Source: Zoogloea dura (GTDB lineage Bacteria; Pseudomonadota; Gammaproteobacteria; Burkholderiales; Rhodocyclaceae). From it: DNA of 64,000 nt. Shown piece by piece: positions 54,950-63,564 of the stretch. The stretch covers positions 62,001-126,000 of the forward strand of contig NZ_JABBGA010000015.1 of NCBI RefSeq assembly GCF_012927165.1. Reading direction: 5' to 3'. Both the position numbers and the translations under genes were made by a program. A model generated the notes under the pieces. The model saw only the letters and a program-made list of their open reading frames with translations. It did no database searches and was not told the DNA's origin. Each line of letters opens with the position of its first letter. The first letter of the stretch is position 1.

Positions 54950-55723
54950 TCAGCGATCCTGGAAGCGCGCCTTCCGTTTTTCGGTGAATGCCGCCATGCC
55001 TTCCTTCTGGTCGGCCAGGGCAAAAGCGGCGTGGAGGGTGCGTCGCTCGAACAGCAGGCCCTCGTTGAGTGGGCTCTCGAAGGCGCGGTTGACCGCCTCC
55101 TTCATCATCATCAGCACCGGCAGGGAGTAGCCGGCGATGCCGCGGGCGGCCTCCAGGGCTTCGGCAAGCAGTTCCTCCGCCGGGAAGATGCGCGACACCA
55201 GGCCGCAGCGTTCCGCCTCCAGCGCATCCATGCTGCGACCGCTCAGGCACAGGTCCATCGCCTTGGCCTTGCCCACCGCCCGGGGCATGCGCTGGGTGCC
55301 ACCGGCCCCGGGCAGGATGCCGACCTTGATCTCGGGCAGGGCGAAGCGGGCGCTGTCGGCAGCGAAGACGATGTCGCACATCATCGCCACCTCGCAACCA
55401 CCGCCCAGGGCCATGCCCGACACGGCGGCGATGACCGGCTTGCGGAAGGTCTTGAGGCGCTCCCAGTTGCGGGTGATGAAGTTGCCCTTGTAGGCGTCCA
55501 TGTAGTCCATCTGGCGGATGGAGACGATGTCGGCGCCGGCTGCAAAGGCCTTGTCGTTGCCGGTCAGGACCACGCAGCGCACGCTCTCGTCCGCCTCGAA
55601 GGCGTCGAGGGCGGCGGCCAGTGCGTCCATGAGGTCGTCGTTGAGCGCGTTGAAAACCTCCGGCCGGTTGAAGCGGATCAGGCCGACCCGGTCGTGGGTT
55701 TCGGTCAGGATGACGGGATTCAT
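54950..55723 (-). CDS. badK: Cyclohex-1-ene-1-carboxyl-CoA hydratase
   Basis: 257 residues from the ATG at 55723 (CGGAG six bases before). It is a crotonase-fold protein with close resemblance to remembered Rhodopseudomonas palustris BadK: VGLIRFNRPEVFNALND, NDKAFAAGADIVSI, NFITRNWERLKTFRKPVIAA (seen), GGGCEVAMMCDIVFAADSA and LPEIKVGILPGAGGTQRMPR. The two catalytic Glu of hydratases are present in ALGGGCE and ALPEIKVG-type positions. It adds water to the ring double bond made by AliB. It lies 16 bases after aliA. Confidence 0.88.
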   Translation of the reverse strand: MNPVILTETHDRVGLIRFNRPEVFNALNDDLMDALAAALDAFEADESVRCVVLTGNDKAFAAGADIVSIRQMDYMDAYKGNFITRNWERLKTFRKPVIAAVSGMALGGGCEVAMMCDIVFAADSARFALPEIKVGILPGAGGTQRMPRAVGKAKAMDLCLSGRSMDALEAERCGLVSRIFPAEELLAEALEAARGIAGYSLPVLMMMKEAVNRAFESPLNEGLLFERRTLHAAFALADQKEGMAAFTEKRKARFQDR

Positions 55724-55739
55724 GGCGGGCTCCGGGCGC

Positions 55740-57368
55740 TCAGTCCGCATCGCCGAAGGCCTTGGCGGCCGTCCGCAACTTGAACTTCTGGAGCTTGCCG
55801 CTGGGGGTGCGCGGCAAGTCCGGGGCGATCTCCAGGCGCTCCGGGAAGTACTGGCGCGCCACCTGGCGGGACTCCAGGTAGGCCACCATGTCCTCGAAAG
55901 TGAAGCTCGCGCCCTCCTTCACGGTGACGAAGGCGCAGACCCGCTCGCCGAGGCGCTTGTCGGGGTAGCCGACGACCGCCACCACCGAGATCGCCGGGTG
56001 CTGGTAGAGCAGGTTCTCGATCTCCACCACCGGGATGTTCTCGCCGCCACGGATCACCACGTCCTTCGAGCGCCCGGTGATGCGGATGTAGCCGGCGGCA
56101 TCGACGGTGGCCACGTCGCCGGTGTCGAACCAGCCGTCGGCATCCACCCCGTTGAGATGCGGGCGCTTGAGGTAGCCGGCGAACAGCGAGGCGCCGCGCA
56201 CCAGCAATTCGCCGCTATCGCCCGTCGGCACGGCCTGGCCGGCCGCGTCGACGATCTTCACCTCCATGCCGCGCAGGGGGCGGCCGTCGGAGACGCCGGA
56301 CATCTCCAGCGCCCGCGACGGCTCGGTGACCGTCACCGCACCGTTCTCGGTCATGCCCCAGGCCGAGCACAGGCGCATGCCGAGTACCCGCTGGGCGCGC
56401 TCGATGAGCACAGGGGGAATCGGCGCCCCGGCGCAGCAGAACTTGTTGAAGGCCGGGATGCTCGCCTCGCCCGCCTCCACCGCCCCACACAGGTCGGCCA
56501 CGAAGGGCGTCGAGGCCATGCTGAAGGTGACGCCTTCGGCCCGCACGATCTGCAGCGCACGGCGGGCGTCCCACACGTCCTGCAGCACGGTGGTGGCATT
56601 GAGGGCCACCGGCAGCATGGCCAGATAGACATAGCCGGTTAGGTGGGCCATCGGCGAAGCCCCCAGGATCACCTCTCCACGCCCCAGCGCCATGGTCTCG
56701 ATGTAGGCGTGGAGGTTGGAGAACAAGGTGTTCGAGGTGTGCATCACCCCCTTCGGCTCCCCGGTGGTGCCCGAGGTATACATCAGCAGGGCCACCTCGT
56801 CCGGCCCCAGCCCCGGGCCGGCCAGCGGCGGTGTGGCGTCGCCCAGCAGGACGCGCTCGAAGCTGTCCTCCCCTTCCCCACCCAGCACGACCAACTGCTT
56901 GAGGTGCGGCAGGCCGGGCAGCATGCCGCGGGCCATCGCCTCGTAGTCGAAGCCGCGAAACACGCGGGGCACGATGAAGACCTTCGATTCGCCGAAGTTG
57001 AGCATGAAGTTGAGCTCGTGCTGGCGGAAGATCGGCATCACCGGGTTGGCCACCGCGCCGATGCGCACGCAGGCCAGGCTGAGGGCCACGAACTCCCAGC
57101 AGTTGGGCAGCTGGAAGGTGACCACATCCTGGCGGCCTACACCCGCGGCAGCCAGGCCCCGGGCGATCCGCCCGACCCGCTCGTCGAGCTGGCGGTAGCT
57201 CAGACGTACCGGCTCGGCCTGGTCGCTGGCGTAAGCGACAACCGCCGGTTTGTCGGGGCGCTCCTGCACGGCCTTGCGCAGGTAGGTGTCGATGGTCTCG
57301 TCGCGCCACAGGCCGGCGGCCTTCATGGGGGCCAGCCGCGGCGCGAGCAGTACAGGATCGAATTCCAT
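55740..57368 (-). CDS. aliA: Cyclohexanecarboxylate-CoA ligase
   Basis: 542 residues from the ATG at 57368. It is an AMP-forming acyl-CoA synthetase with YTSGTTGEPKGVMHTSNT, SAWGMTENGAVT, GWFDTGDVATVDAAGYIRI, GRSKDVVIRGGENIPVVEIE and the catalytic Lys in TPSGKLQKFKL. Several stretches match remembered AliA of R. palustris (MPIFRQHELNFML, RVFRGFDYEAMARG, ASPMAHLTGYVY). It activates the acid with ATP and CoA as the entry step of the pathway. It is translated between the substrate-binding protein and badK genes. Confidence 0.87.
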   Translation of the reverse strand: MEFDPVLLAPRLAPMKAAGLWRDETIDTYLRKAVQERPDKPAVVAYASDQAEPVRLSYRQLDERVGRIARGLAAAGVGRQDVVTFQLPNCWEFVALSLACVRIGAVANPVMPIFRQHELNFMLNFGESKVFIVPRVFRGFDYEAMARGMLPGLPHLKQLVVLGGEGEDSFERVLLGDATPPLAGPGLGPDEVALLMYTSGTTGEPKGVMHTSNTLFSNLHAYIETMALGRGEVILGASPMAHLTGYVYLAMLPVALNATTVLQDVWDARRALQIVRAEGVTFSMASTPFVADLCGAVEAGEASIPAFNKFCCAGAPIPPVLIERAQRVLGMRLCSAWGMTENGAVTVTEPSRALEMSGVSDGRPLRGMEVKIVDAAGQAVPTGDSGELLVRGASLFAGYLKRPHLNGVDADGWFDTGDVATVDAAGYIRITGRSKDVVIRGGENIPVVEIENLLYQHPAISVVAVVGYPDKRLGERVCAFVTVKEGASFTFEDMVAYLESRQVARQYFPERLEIAPDLPRTPSGKLQKFKLRTAAKAFGDAD

Positions 57369-57394
57369 GGTGTGTCTCCTCTTGTCGGGTGGGG

Positions 57395-58675
57395 TCAGCG
57401 CTGGACCAGCTTGCATTTCGACTGGGCCAGGGGCATCGCCGCGTCGTCGGCGGCGATCACGCCGCGCACGTGGTAGTAGTCCCAGGGCTCGGTGGATTCG
57501 GCGGGCTTCTTGACTTCGAGCAGCAGCATGTCGTGGGCGAACTTGCCGTCGGCGCGGACACGCCCCTTGAACAGGCCATCGTCGATATCCACGCTCTTGA
57601 GCTGCTTCATGACCGTCGCGGCGTCATCGCTGCCGGTCTTGTCCACCGCCTTGAGGTAGTTGAGCACCGAGGAATAGACGCCGGCGTGGGCCATGCTCGG
57701 CATCTTTCTGGCGCGCTCGAAGAAGCGCCGCGACCAGGCCCGGGTCTTCGCATCGCGGTTCCAGTAGAAGCCCTCGGTGAGGGTCAGCCCCTGGGCGGTC
57801 TTGAGGCCGAGGGCGTGCACGTCGTTGATGAACAGCACGATGGGCACCAGGCTCTGCTTCGATCCGGTGATGCCGAACTCGGCGGCCTGCTTGATCGCGG
57901 TGATGGTGTCCTGCCCGCCGTTGGCCAGCGCGATCACGTCGGCTTTGGAGGCCTGGGCGGTGAGCAGGAAGGAGGAGAAGTCCGGATTCGGGAAGGGGTG
58001 CTTGGACACCCCCACCACCTTGCCGCCGCCAGCGGTGATCACCTGGCTGGCGTCCTTGGTCATGGCTGCACCGGCGGCGTAGTCGGCGGCGATGAAGTAC
58101 CAGTTCTTCCTGCCGGTGCCCATCACCGCCTTGGCGGTACCCGAAGCCAGGCCGTAGCTGTCGTACACCCAGTGGGCGGTGTTGGCATTGCAACGCTCGT
58201 TGGTGATCGACTGGGAGGCGGAGCCCGACACCAGGGCCAGCCGGTTCTTCTGCTCGGCCACGTCCATCACCGCCAGGGCCACGTTGGTGGTGACCAGTTC
58301 GACGATGACGTCCACCTTGTCCCGGTCGAACCAGTTGCGCGCCCGCTCAGCGCCCACGTCGGCCTTGTTCTGGTGGTCGGCGCTGACGATCTCGATCTTC
58401 CTGCCCGCCACCTGTCCGTTGCGGGCGAAATCCTCCACCGCCATCTGGGCCGCGATCACGGCGGCGCTGCCGGTGAAGTCCGAGTAGGCCCCGGACATGT
58501 CGGTGAGCACACCGATCTTCACCACGTCATCACTGATCTTCTGCTGGGCGAAGGCGCTGCCTGCCGCCAGGACGGCGCCCGCCATCACGACTGCGCCGCA
58601 CCAGCGGCGCCGGCCCGGCACGCACCTCGTGGTGCCCGCTGCGGGGGCCTGCTGCATTTCGGTCCTCTTCTTCAT
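57395..58675 (-). CDS. ABC-transporter substrate-binding protein, branched-chain amino acid type
   Basis: 426 residues; AAAGGAG before the ATG at 58675. A long signal region with a basic stretch (PGRRRWCGAVVMAG) ends at about residue 45 (SAFA). The mature part starts KISDDVVKIGVLTDMSGAYS, typical of periplasmic binding proteins of the LivJ class (Peripla_BP_6). In aromatic and alicyclic clusters such proteins bind carboxylates. It is first in the minus operon with aliA and badK, so cyclohexanecarboxylate or a similar acid is the likely ligand. No permease or ATPase genes are in the window. Confidence 0.87.
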   Translation of the reverse strand: MKKRTEMQQAPAAGTTRCVPGRRRWCGAVVMAGAVLAAGSAFAQQKISDDVVKIGVLTDMSGAYSDFTGSAAVIAAQMAVEDFARNGQVAGRKIEIVSADHQNKADVGAERARNWFDRDKVDVIVELVTTNVALAVMDVAEQKNRLALVSGSASQSITNERCNANTAHWVYDSYGLASGTAKAVMGTGRKNWYFIAADYAAGAAMTKDASQVITAGGGKVVGVSKHPFPNPDFSSFLLTAQASKADVIALANGGQDTITAIKQAAEFGITGSKQSLVPIVLFINDVHALGLKTAQGLTLTEGFYWNRDAKTRAWSRRFFERARKMPSMAHAGVYSSVLNYLKAVDKTGSDDAATVMKQLKSVDIDDGLFKGRVRADGKFAHDMLLLEVKKPAESTEPWDYYHVRGVIAADDAAMPLAQSKCKLVQR

Positions 58676-58801
58676 GTCTCGCTCCTTTGTGTGTGGTGAC
58701 CGGGATGAAATAGGGATTTCACCGCTGGACCGCACCGTATCGAGACAGCTCAATTAAGTCAACACATTTACATTAAAACAAAAACAAACACTCCAAATGA
58801 A

Positions 58802-58816
58802 TTGTGCGAGGCACAA
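58802..58816. promoter_or_regulatory. Palindrome TTGTGC-N3-GCACAA in the ali divergent promoter region
   Basis: A perfect inverted repeat with 6-bp arms and a 3-base spacer, in the AT-rich 302-base gap between the substrate-binding protein gene and aliB. It is a candidate operator for BadR or another regulator. Confidence 0.55.
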
Positions 58817-58840
58817 CAATTAATAAATATATACTTGTTT

Positions 58841-58864
58841 TAAAACATTTTATTTAATGTTTTA
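58841..58864. promoter_or_regulatory. Palindrome TAAAACATT-N6-AATGTTTTA
   Basis: A perfect inverted repeat with 9-bp arms, 23 bases downstream of the previous palindrome. Its AT-rich sequence also overlaps likely -10 elements. Confidence 0.5.
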
Positions 58865-58870
58865 TCGCAC

Positions 58871-58884
58871 ATCGAAATTTCGAT
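58871..58884. promoter_or_regulatory. Palindrome ATCGAAATTTCGAT
   Basis: A perfect 14-bp palindrome, about 95 bases before the aliB ATG. It is the third symmetrical site in 83 bases. Confidence 0.5.
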
Positions 58885-58977
58885 TGAAAAATGCAATGCC
58901 GTTTTTATGTAAATATGTTGACTTATATTTCGTCAAACTCGTAGCATTCGGCCATCGCAACCGGAAAGGGATCGAAG

Positions 58978-60126
58978 ATGGACTTCAGCCTCACCGACGA
59001 ACAGAAAGCGCTCGTCGAATCAGCCAGCCGCTTTGCCAGGAACCGCCTCGCCCCGGGCTACAAGGCACGGGAAAAGGCTGAGCGCGTCGAGCGGGAGCTC
59101 GCCGTGGAGATGGGGGAAATGGGCTTTCTCGGCCCGGAACTGCCGGAAGCCTTCGGCGGCCTCGGCGTGGACTGCGTGACCAGCGGCCTCCTGCTGGAGC
59201 AGATCGCCTACGGGGACTTCAACGTGTCCTACGTGAATCTGCTGACCTCCCTCTGCGGCCAGATCGTGTCCACCTATGCCCGGCCCGACATCGCCCGGGA
59301 GTGGATGGACCAGGTGATCAGCGGACGCAAGCTGATCGCCATCGCCCTGACCGAGCCCAGCGCCGGCTCCGATGCGGCCCGCCTTCGCCTGAAGGCGGTG
59401 CGCGACGGTGATGACTTCATCCTCAGCGGCGAGAAGACTTCGATCTCGATGGCCACCCAGGCCGACGTGGCGGTGGTCTTCGCCCGCACCGGCAGCGACG
59501 CCGACCGGGCCCACGGCATCAGCGCCTTCCTGGTGCCGCTGGACCTGCCCGGCATCTCCCGCACCGCCTTCGACGACATCGGCACGCGGCCGGTGGGGCG
59601 CGGCTCGATCTTCTTCGACGGGGTGCGCATCCCCGCAGAAATGATGCTCGGCGACGAGGGCCGGGGTTTCGTGCAGGTCATGCAGGGTTTCGACTACAGC
59701 CGCGCGCTGATCGGCCTGCAGTGCATGGGCGTGGCCCGCGCCTGCCTCGACGAAGCCTGGCGCTACAGCCAGGAACGGGAAGCCTTCGGCAAGCCGATCA
59801 GTGATTTCCAGGGGGTCAGCTTCCCGCTGGCCGAGGCGGAAACCTATTACGAAGCCTGCCGCAACCTGTGCCTGCGCACCCTGTGGCTGAAGGATCAGCA
59901 CCTGCCGCATACGGCCGAGGCAGCCATGTGCAAGTGGTGGGGCCCCAAGCTGGCCTGCGAAATCATCCACCAGTGCCTGCTCACCCACGGGCATGGCGGC
60001 TACGGCGGCGACTACCACTTCGGGCAGCGCTACCGGGACGTGCTGGGCCTCCAGATCGGCGACGGCACGGCCAACATCATGAAGATGATCATCGCCCGCC
60101 AGAAGCTGGCGGAGCACCGGGTCTAG
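58978..60126 (+). CDS. aliB: Cyclohexanecarboxyl-CoA dehydrogenase
   Basis: 382 residues, acyl-CoA dehydrogenase fold with ALTEPSAGSDAARLRLKAV, SGEKTSISMATQADVAVVFA (seen), EREAFGKPISDFQGVSFPLA and GGYGGDYHFGQRYRDV. The position of the usual catalytic Glu (YEGT) reads GDGT, so Asp362 would be the base. As remembered, cyclohexanecarboxyl-CoA dehydrogenases are reported to use Asp, which supports this call. The enzyme makes cyclohex-1-ene-1-carboxyl-CoA, the BadK substrate. The gene is divergent from the substrate-binding protein operon across an AT-rich promoter region with three palindromes. Confidence 0.85.
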   Translation: MDFSLTDEQKALVESASRFARNRLAPGYKAREKAERVERELAVEMGEMGFLGPELPEAFGGLGVDCVTSGLLLEQIAYGDFNVSYVNLLTSLCGQIVSTYARPDIAREWMDQVISGRKLIAIALTEPSAGSDAARLRLKAVRDGDDFILSGEKTSISMATQADVAVVFARTGSDADRAHGISAFLVPLDLPGISRTAFDDIGTRPVGRGSIFFDGVRIPAEMMLGDEGRGFVQVMQGFDYSRALIGLQCMGVARACLDEAWRYSQEREAFGKPISDFQGVSFPLAEAETYYEACRNLCLRTLWLKDQHLPHTAEAAMCKWWGPKLACEIIHQCLLTHGHGGYGGDYHFGQRYRDVLGLQIGDGTANIMKMIIARQKLAEHRV

Positions 60127-60139
60127 ACCACGGCAGGGC

Positions 60140-60610
60140 CTAGAGCTGGGACATGTTGCGCTGCAAGACGTTGATGTAGTGGATGAAGGCCAGGCGGTCG
60201 TCGAAGGAGAAGCCCTTCAGCGCAGCGTCATAGAAGGTGTGGATGGGGTCGGCCAGGGATTTCCACAGTTCGGCGCCCTTCGCACTCAACGTGATCTTGC
60301 GCTCCCGGCGGTCCTCCTCACCGGTGATGCGTTCGACCAGACCATCCCGCTCCAGCCGGTTGAGCAGCCCGGTGAGGTTCTGACGACTCACCAGCAGGTA
60401 GCGCGACAGCTCCGTGATGCTCATGCCCCCCGCGGCCTGGGGGCGCGACAGGGCGCCCAGCACCGACCACTGCTGGGTGGTCACGCCGAAGTCGTCGAGG
60501 GCCTGGGTGCCCTTGGTATGGAGGGTATTGGCCACCTGGAAGAGCCGGAAGAACAGACGGTTGTTGATCTCGATGCCGGCAAGGCTTTTTTCGGTGGAGA
60601 GGTCGGTCAT
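60140..60610 (-). CDS. badR: MarR-family regulator of cyclohexanecarboxylate degradation
   Basis: 156 residues from the ATG at 60610. The winged helix is clear: TQQWSVLGALSRP, MSITELSRYLLVSRQNLTGL and the wing RITGEEDRRERKITLSAKG. The gene converges on aliB and is divergent from badH, 99 bases apart. This is the position and family of BadR in R. palustris, a repressor released by 2-ketocyclohexanecarboxyl-CoA (from memory). Orthology is inferred from context as much as sequence. Confidence 0.82.
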   Translation of the reverse strand: MTDLSTEKSLAGIEINNRLFFRLFQVANTLHTKGTQALDDFGVTTQQWSVLGALSRPQAAGGMSITELSRYLLVSRQNLTGLLNRLERDGLVERITGEEDRRERKITLSAKGAELWKSLADPIHTFYDAALKGFSFDDRLAFIHYINVLQRNMSQL

Positions 60611-60709
60611 TGAAGCAGGGCGCGGAGCAGGTGAAGCCGCATTGAAACGCAAAGCAAGACAGAAGCGCAACGGGGAAACACCCCGGCACATTCAATAAAG
60701 GAGAACAGC

Positions 60710-61477
60710 ATGCGAGGCATCAAAGGAAAAGTCGCCATCGTCACCGGTGGAGCAGGCGGGATCGGCGCCGCCATCAGCCGGCGTTTTGCCGCCGAAGGGG
60801 CGATCGTCGCCGTCTTCGACATCAACAAGGACGCGGCCGAGGCGGTCGTCGCCGGGATCCGCGCCGAGGGCGGCAGCGCCGCCGCCTTCGCGGTGGACCT
60901 GACCAGCCAGGATTCCGTGGTGGCCGCAGTGGCCGCTGCCGAACAGCAGCTCGGCCCCACCCATGTCCTGGTGAACAACGCCGGCTGGGACCACGCCGCC
61001 CCCTTCCTCAAGACCGACAAGGCCCTGTGGGACAAGATCGTCGCGGTCAACCTGTACGGCCCGCTCTACATGCACCACGCCGTGCTCAAGGGCATGGCCG
61101 AGCGGGGCGCCGGCAAGGTGGTCAATGTCGCCTCCGACGCGGCCCGTGTCGGCTCCTCCGGCGAGGCCGTGTATGCCTACTGCAAGGGCGGCCTGGTGGC
61201 CTTCTCCAAGACCATGGCCCGCGAGCTGGCCCGCAAGCGCATCAATGTGAACGTGGTCTGCCCCGGCCCCACCGACACCGCCCTCTTCCGCGACTTCGCC
61301 GGCGAAGGCGAACAGGGCGAGAAGCTCAAGGACGCCCTCACCAAGGCCATCCCCTTCGGCCGCCTCGGCCAGCCCGACGACCTGCCCGGCGCCGTGCTCT
61401 TCCTCGCCAGCGACGACGCCGCCTTCGTCACCGGCCAGATCATCAGCGTGTCCGGCGGTTTGACCATGGCCGGTTGA
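60710..61477 (+). CDS. badH: 2-hydroxycyclohexanecarboxyl-CoA dehydrogenase
   Basis: 255 residues; AAAGGAG before the ATG. It is an SDR matching remembered BadH: MRGIKGKVAIVTGGAGGIG, VAVFDINKDAAEAV, LVNNAGWDHAAPFLKTDKAL, NVASDAARVGSSGEAVYAYC (with the YxxxK pair), NVVCPGPTDTALF and the end ITGQIISVSGGLTMAG-like tail (seen as TGQIISVSGGLTMAG). NAD-dependent oxidation of the ring hydroxyl gives the 2-keto acyl-CoA for BadI. It begins the plus-strand operon badH-badI-dehydrogenase-gcdH. Confidence 0.92.
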   Translation: MRGIKGKVAIVTGGAGGIGAAISRRFAAEGAIVAVFDINKDAAEAVVAGIRAEGGSAAAFAVDLTSQDSVVAAVAAAEQQLGPTHVLVNNAGWDHAAPFLKTDKALWDKIVAVNLYGPLYMHHAVLKGMAERGAGKVVNVASDAARVGSSGEAVYAYCKGGLVAFSKTMARELARKRINVNVVCPGPTDTALFRDFAGEGEQGEKLKDALTKAIPFGRLGQPDDLPGAVLFLASDDAAFVTGQIISVSGGLTMAG

Positions 61478-61514
61478 GCCCCCCCACAGCACAACATCCC
61501 CCAGGAGACACATC

Positions 61515-62297
61515 ATGGAATACCGCGACATCCTCTATACCAAGGCCGATGGCATCGCCACCATCACCATCAACCGGCCGAAGGCCTTCAACGCCTTCAC
61601 CGCCAACACCTGCGAAGAGCTGATCCACGCCTTCAAGGACGCCGACTACGACAAGGCCATCGGCGTGGTCGTCCTCACCGGCGCCGGCGAGAAAGCCTTC
61701 TGCACCGGGGGCGACCAGGGCACCCAGGACGGCGGCTACGGCGGCCGCGGCACCATCGGCCTGCCCATCGAGGAGGTGCAGAGCGCCATCCGCGACTGCA
61801 ACAAGCCGGTGATCGCCCGCGTCAATGGCTATGCCATCGGCGGCGGCAATGTACTGGTCACCATCTGCGACCTGGCCATCGCCTCCGACAACGCCCAGCT
61901 CGGCCAGGCCGGCCCCCGCGTCGGCTCGGTGGACCCGGGCTTCGGCACGGCCCTGCTGGCCCGCGTGGTCGGCGAGAAGAAGGCCCGCGAGATCTGGTAC
62001 CTGTGCCGCCGCTACACCGCCCAGCAGGCCCTCGAGATGGGCCTGGTCAACGCGGTGGTGCCCCAGGACCAGCTCGACGCCGAAGTGAAGAAGTGGTGCG
62101 ACGAGATCGTCGAGAAGAGCCCCACCGCCATCGCCCTGGCCAAGAAATCCTTCAACGTCGATACCGAGATGATCCGCGGCATGGGCGGCCTGGCCATGCA
62201 CGCCCTCAAGCTCTACTACGAGACCCCTGAGTCCGCCGAGGGCGGCAATGCCTTCCGCGAGAAGCGCAAGCCCGAGTTCCGCAAGTACGTGAAGTAA
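61515..62297 (+). CDS. badI: 2-ketocyclohexanecarboxyl-CoA hydrolase
   Basis: 260 residues, the same length as R. palustris BadI. It is a MenB-like crotonase with INRPKAFNAFTANTCEELI, AGEKAFCTGGDQGTQDGGY, GRGTIGLPIEEVQSAIRD, RVNGYAIGGGNVLVTICDL, RVGSVDPGFGTALLARVVGE and the end FREKRKPEFRKYVK. It opens the ring by hydrolysis to pimeloyl-CoA. CAGGAGACACATC precedes the ATG. Confidence 0.94.
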   Translation: MEYRDILYTKADGIATITINRPKAFNAFTANTCEELIHAFKDADYDKAIGVVVLTGAGEKAFCTGGDQGTQDGGYGGRGTIGLPIEEVQSAIRDCNKPVIARVNGYAIGGGNVLVTICDLAIASDNAQLGQAGPRVGSVDPGFGTALLARVVGEKKAREIWYLCRRYTAQQALEMGLVNAVVPQDQLDAEVKKWCDEIVEKSPTAIALAKKSFNVDTEMIRGMGGLAMHALKLYYETPESAEGGNAFREKRKPEFRKYVK

Positions 62298-62360
62298 GCA
62301 CCCCGCTGCCGGCTCCGGCCGGCGGCCCTTCCCCGCGCCCATCATTCATCGGAAAGCAAC

Positions 62361-63515
62361 ATGATCAGAGACCAGGAAACCCTCAACATTCTGCTCGACA
62401 CGATCTCGCGCTTCGTGCGCGAACGCCTGGTTCCCGCCGAGGCCGTGGTCGCAGAGACCGATCACATTCCCGACGACGTGGTTGCCGGGATGAAGGAACT
62501 CGGCCTGTTCGGCCTGTCCCTGCCCGAGGAATACGGCGGCATGGGCCTGACGATGGAAGAAGAAGTGCTGGCCACCTTCGAGATCGGCCACACTTCGCCC
62601 TGCTTCCGCTCCCTCTTCGCCACCAACAACGGCATCGGCGGCCAGGGCATCGTCATCGACGGCAGCCCCGAGCAGAAGGCCCTCTACCTGCCCCGCCTCG
62701 CCACCGGCGAGATCATCGGCTCCTTCGCCCTGACCGAGCCCGACAGCGGCTCCGATGCCGCCAGCCTGCGCACCACGGCCGTCCGCGACGGCGACGTCTA
62801 CGTCCTCAACGGCACCAAGCGCTACATCACCAACGCCCCCGAGGCCGGCATCTTCACCGTGATGGCGCGTACCGACCCGGCCGACAAGGGCGCCGGCGGC
62901 ATCTCCGCCTTCGTGGTCGAACGCGGCACCCCCGGCCTGTCCCTCGGCCTGCCCGATGCCAAGATGGGCCACCGCGGCGCCCACACCTGCGACGTGATCT
63001 TCGAGGACTGCCGCGTGCCGGCCGCCAACCTGATCGGCGGCAAGGAGGGCGTCGGCTTCAAGACCGCCATGAAGGTGCTCGACAAGGGCCGCATCAACAT
63101 CGCCGCGATCTCGGTGGGGGTTGCCGAACGCATGCTCGCCGACGCCCTGCGCTACGCCTGCGAGCGCAAGCAGTTCGGCAAGCCGATCGCCGAGTTCCAG
63201 CTGATCCAGGCCATGCTCGCCGACAGCCAGACCGAGATCTACGCCGCCCGCAGCATGGTCATCGACGCCGCCCGGCGCCGCGACCAGGGCCTGGACGTGA
63301 GCACCGAGGCCTCCTGCGCCAAGCTCTTCGCCTCCGAGATGTGCGGCCGCGTGGCCGACCGGGCGGTGCAGATCTTCGGCGGCGCCGGCTACCTCTCCGA
63401 GTACGGCATCGAGCGCTTCTACCGCGACGTGCGCCTGTTCCGCCTGTTCGAAGGCACCACCCAGATCCAGCAACTGGTGATCGCCCGCAACCTGATCCGC
63501 CAGCACCAGGGCTGA
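62361..63515 (+). CDS. Acyl-CoA dehydrogenase, probably acting after ring opening
   Basis: 384 residues: [60 protein letters not shown] and [15 protein letters not shown]. The catalytic Glu (E364) is conserved, unlike AliB. In this position between badI and gcdH it could oxidise pimeloyl-CoA or another chain intermediate. It could also act on the ring acyl-CoA. The binding site (GGAAAG) is modest. Specificity cannot be read from sequence. Confidence 0.88.
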   Translation: MIRDQETLNILLDTISRFVRERLVPAEAVVAETDHIPDDVVAGMKELGLFGLSLPEEYGGMGLTMEEEVLATFEIGHTSPCFRSLFATNNGIGGQGIVIDGSPEQKALYLPRLATGEIIGSFALTEPDSGSDAASLRTTAVRDGDVYVLNGTKRYITNAPEAGIFTVMARTDPADKGAGGISAFVVERGTPGLSLGLPDAKMGHRGAHTCDVIFEDCRVPAANLIGGKEGVGFKTAMKVLDKGRINIAAISVGVAERMLADALRYACERKQFGKPIAEFQLIQAMLADSQTEIYAARSMVIDAARRRDQGLDVSTEASCAKLFASEMCGRVADRAVQIFGGAGYLSEYGIERFYRDVRLFRLFEGTTQIQQLVIARNLIRQHQG

Positions 63516-63564
63516 CCGCCCCTCCCCCCTTCAGTACAACAACACACACCAGGAAGAGACCGCC

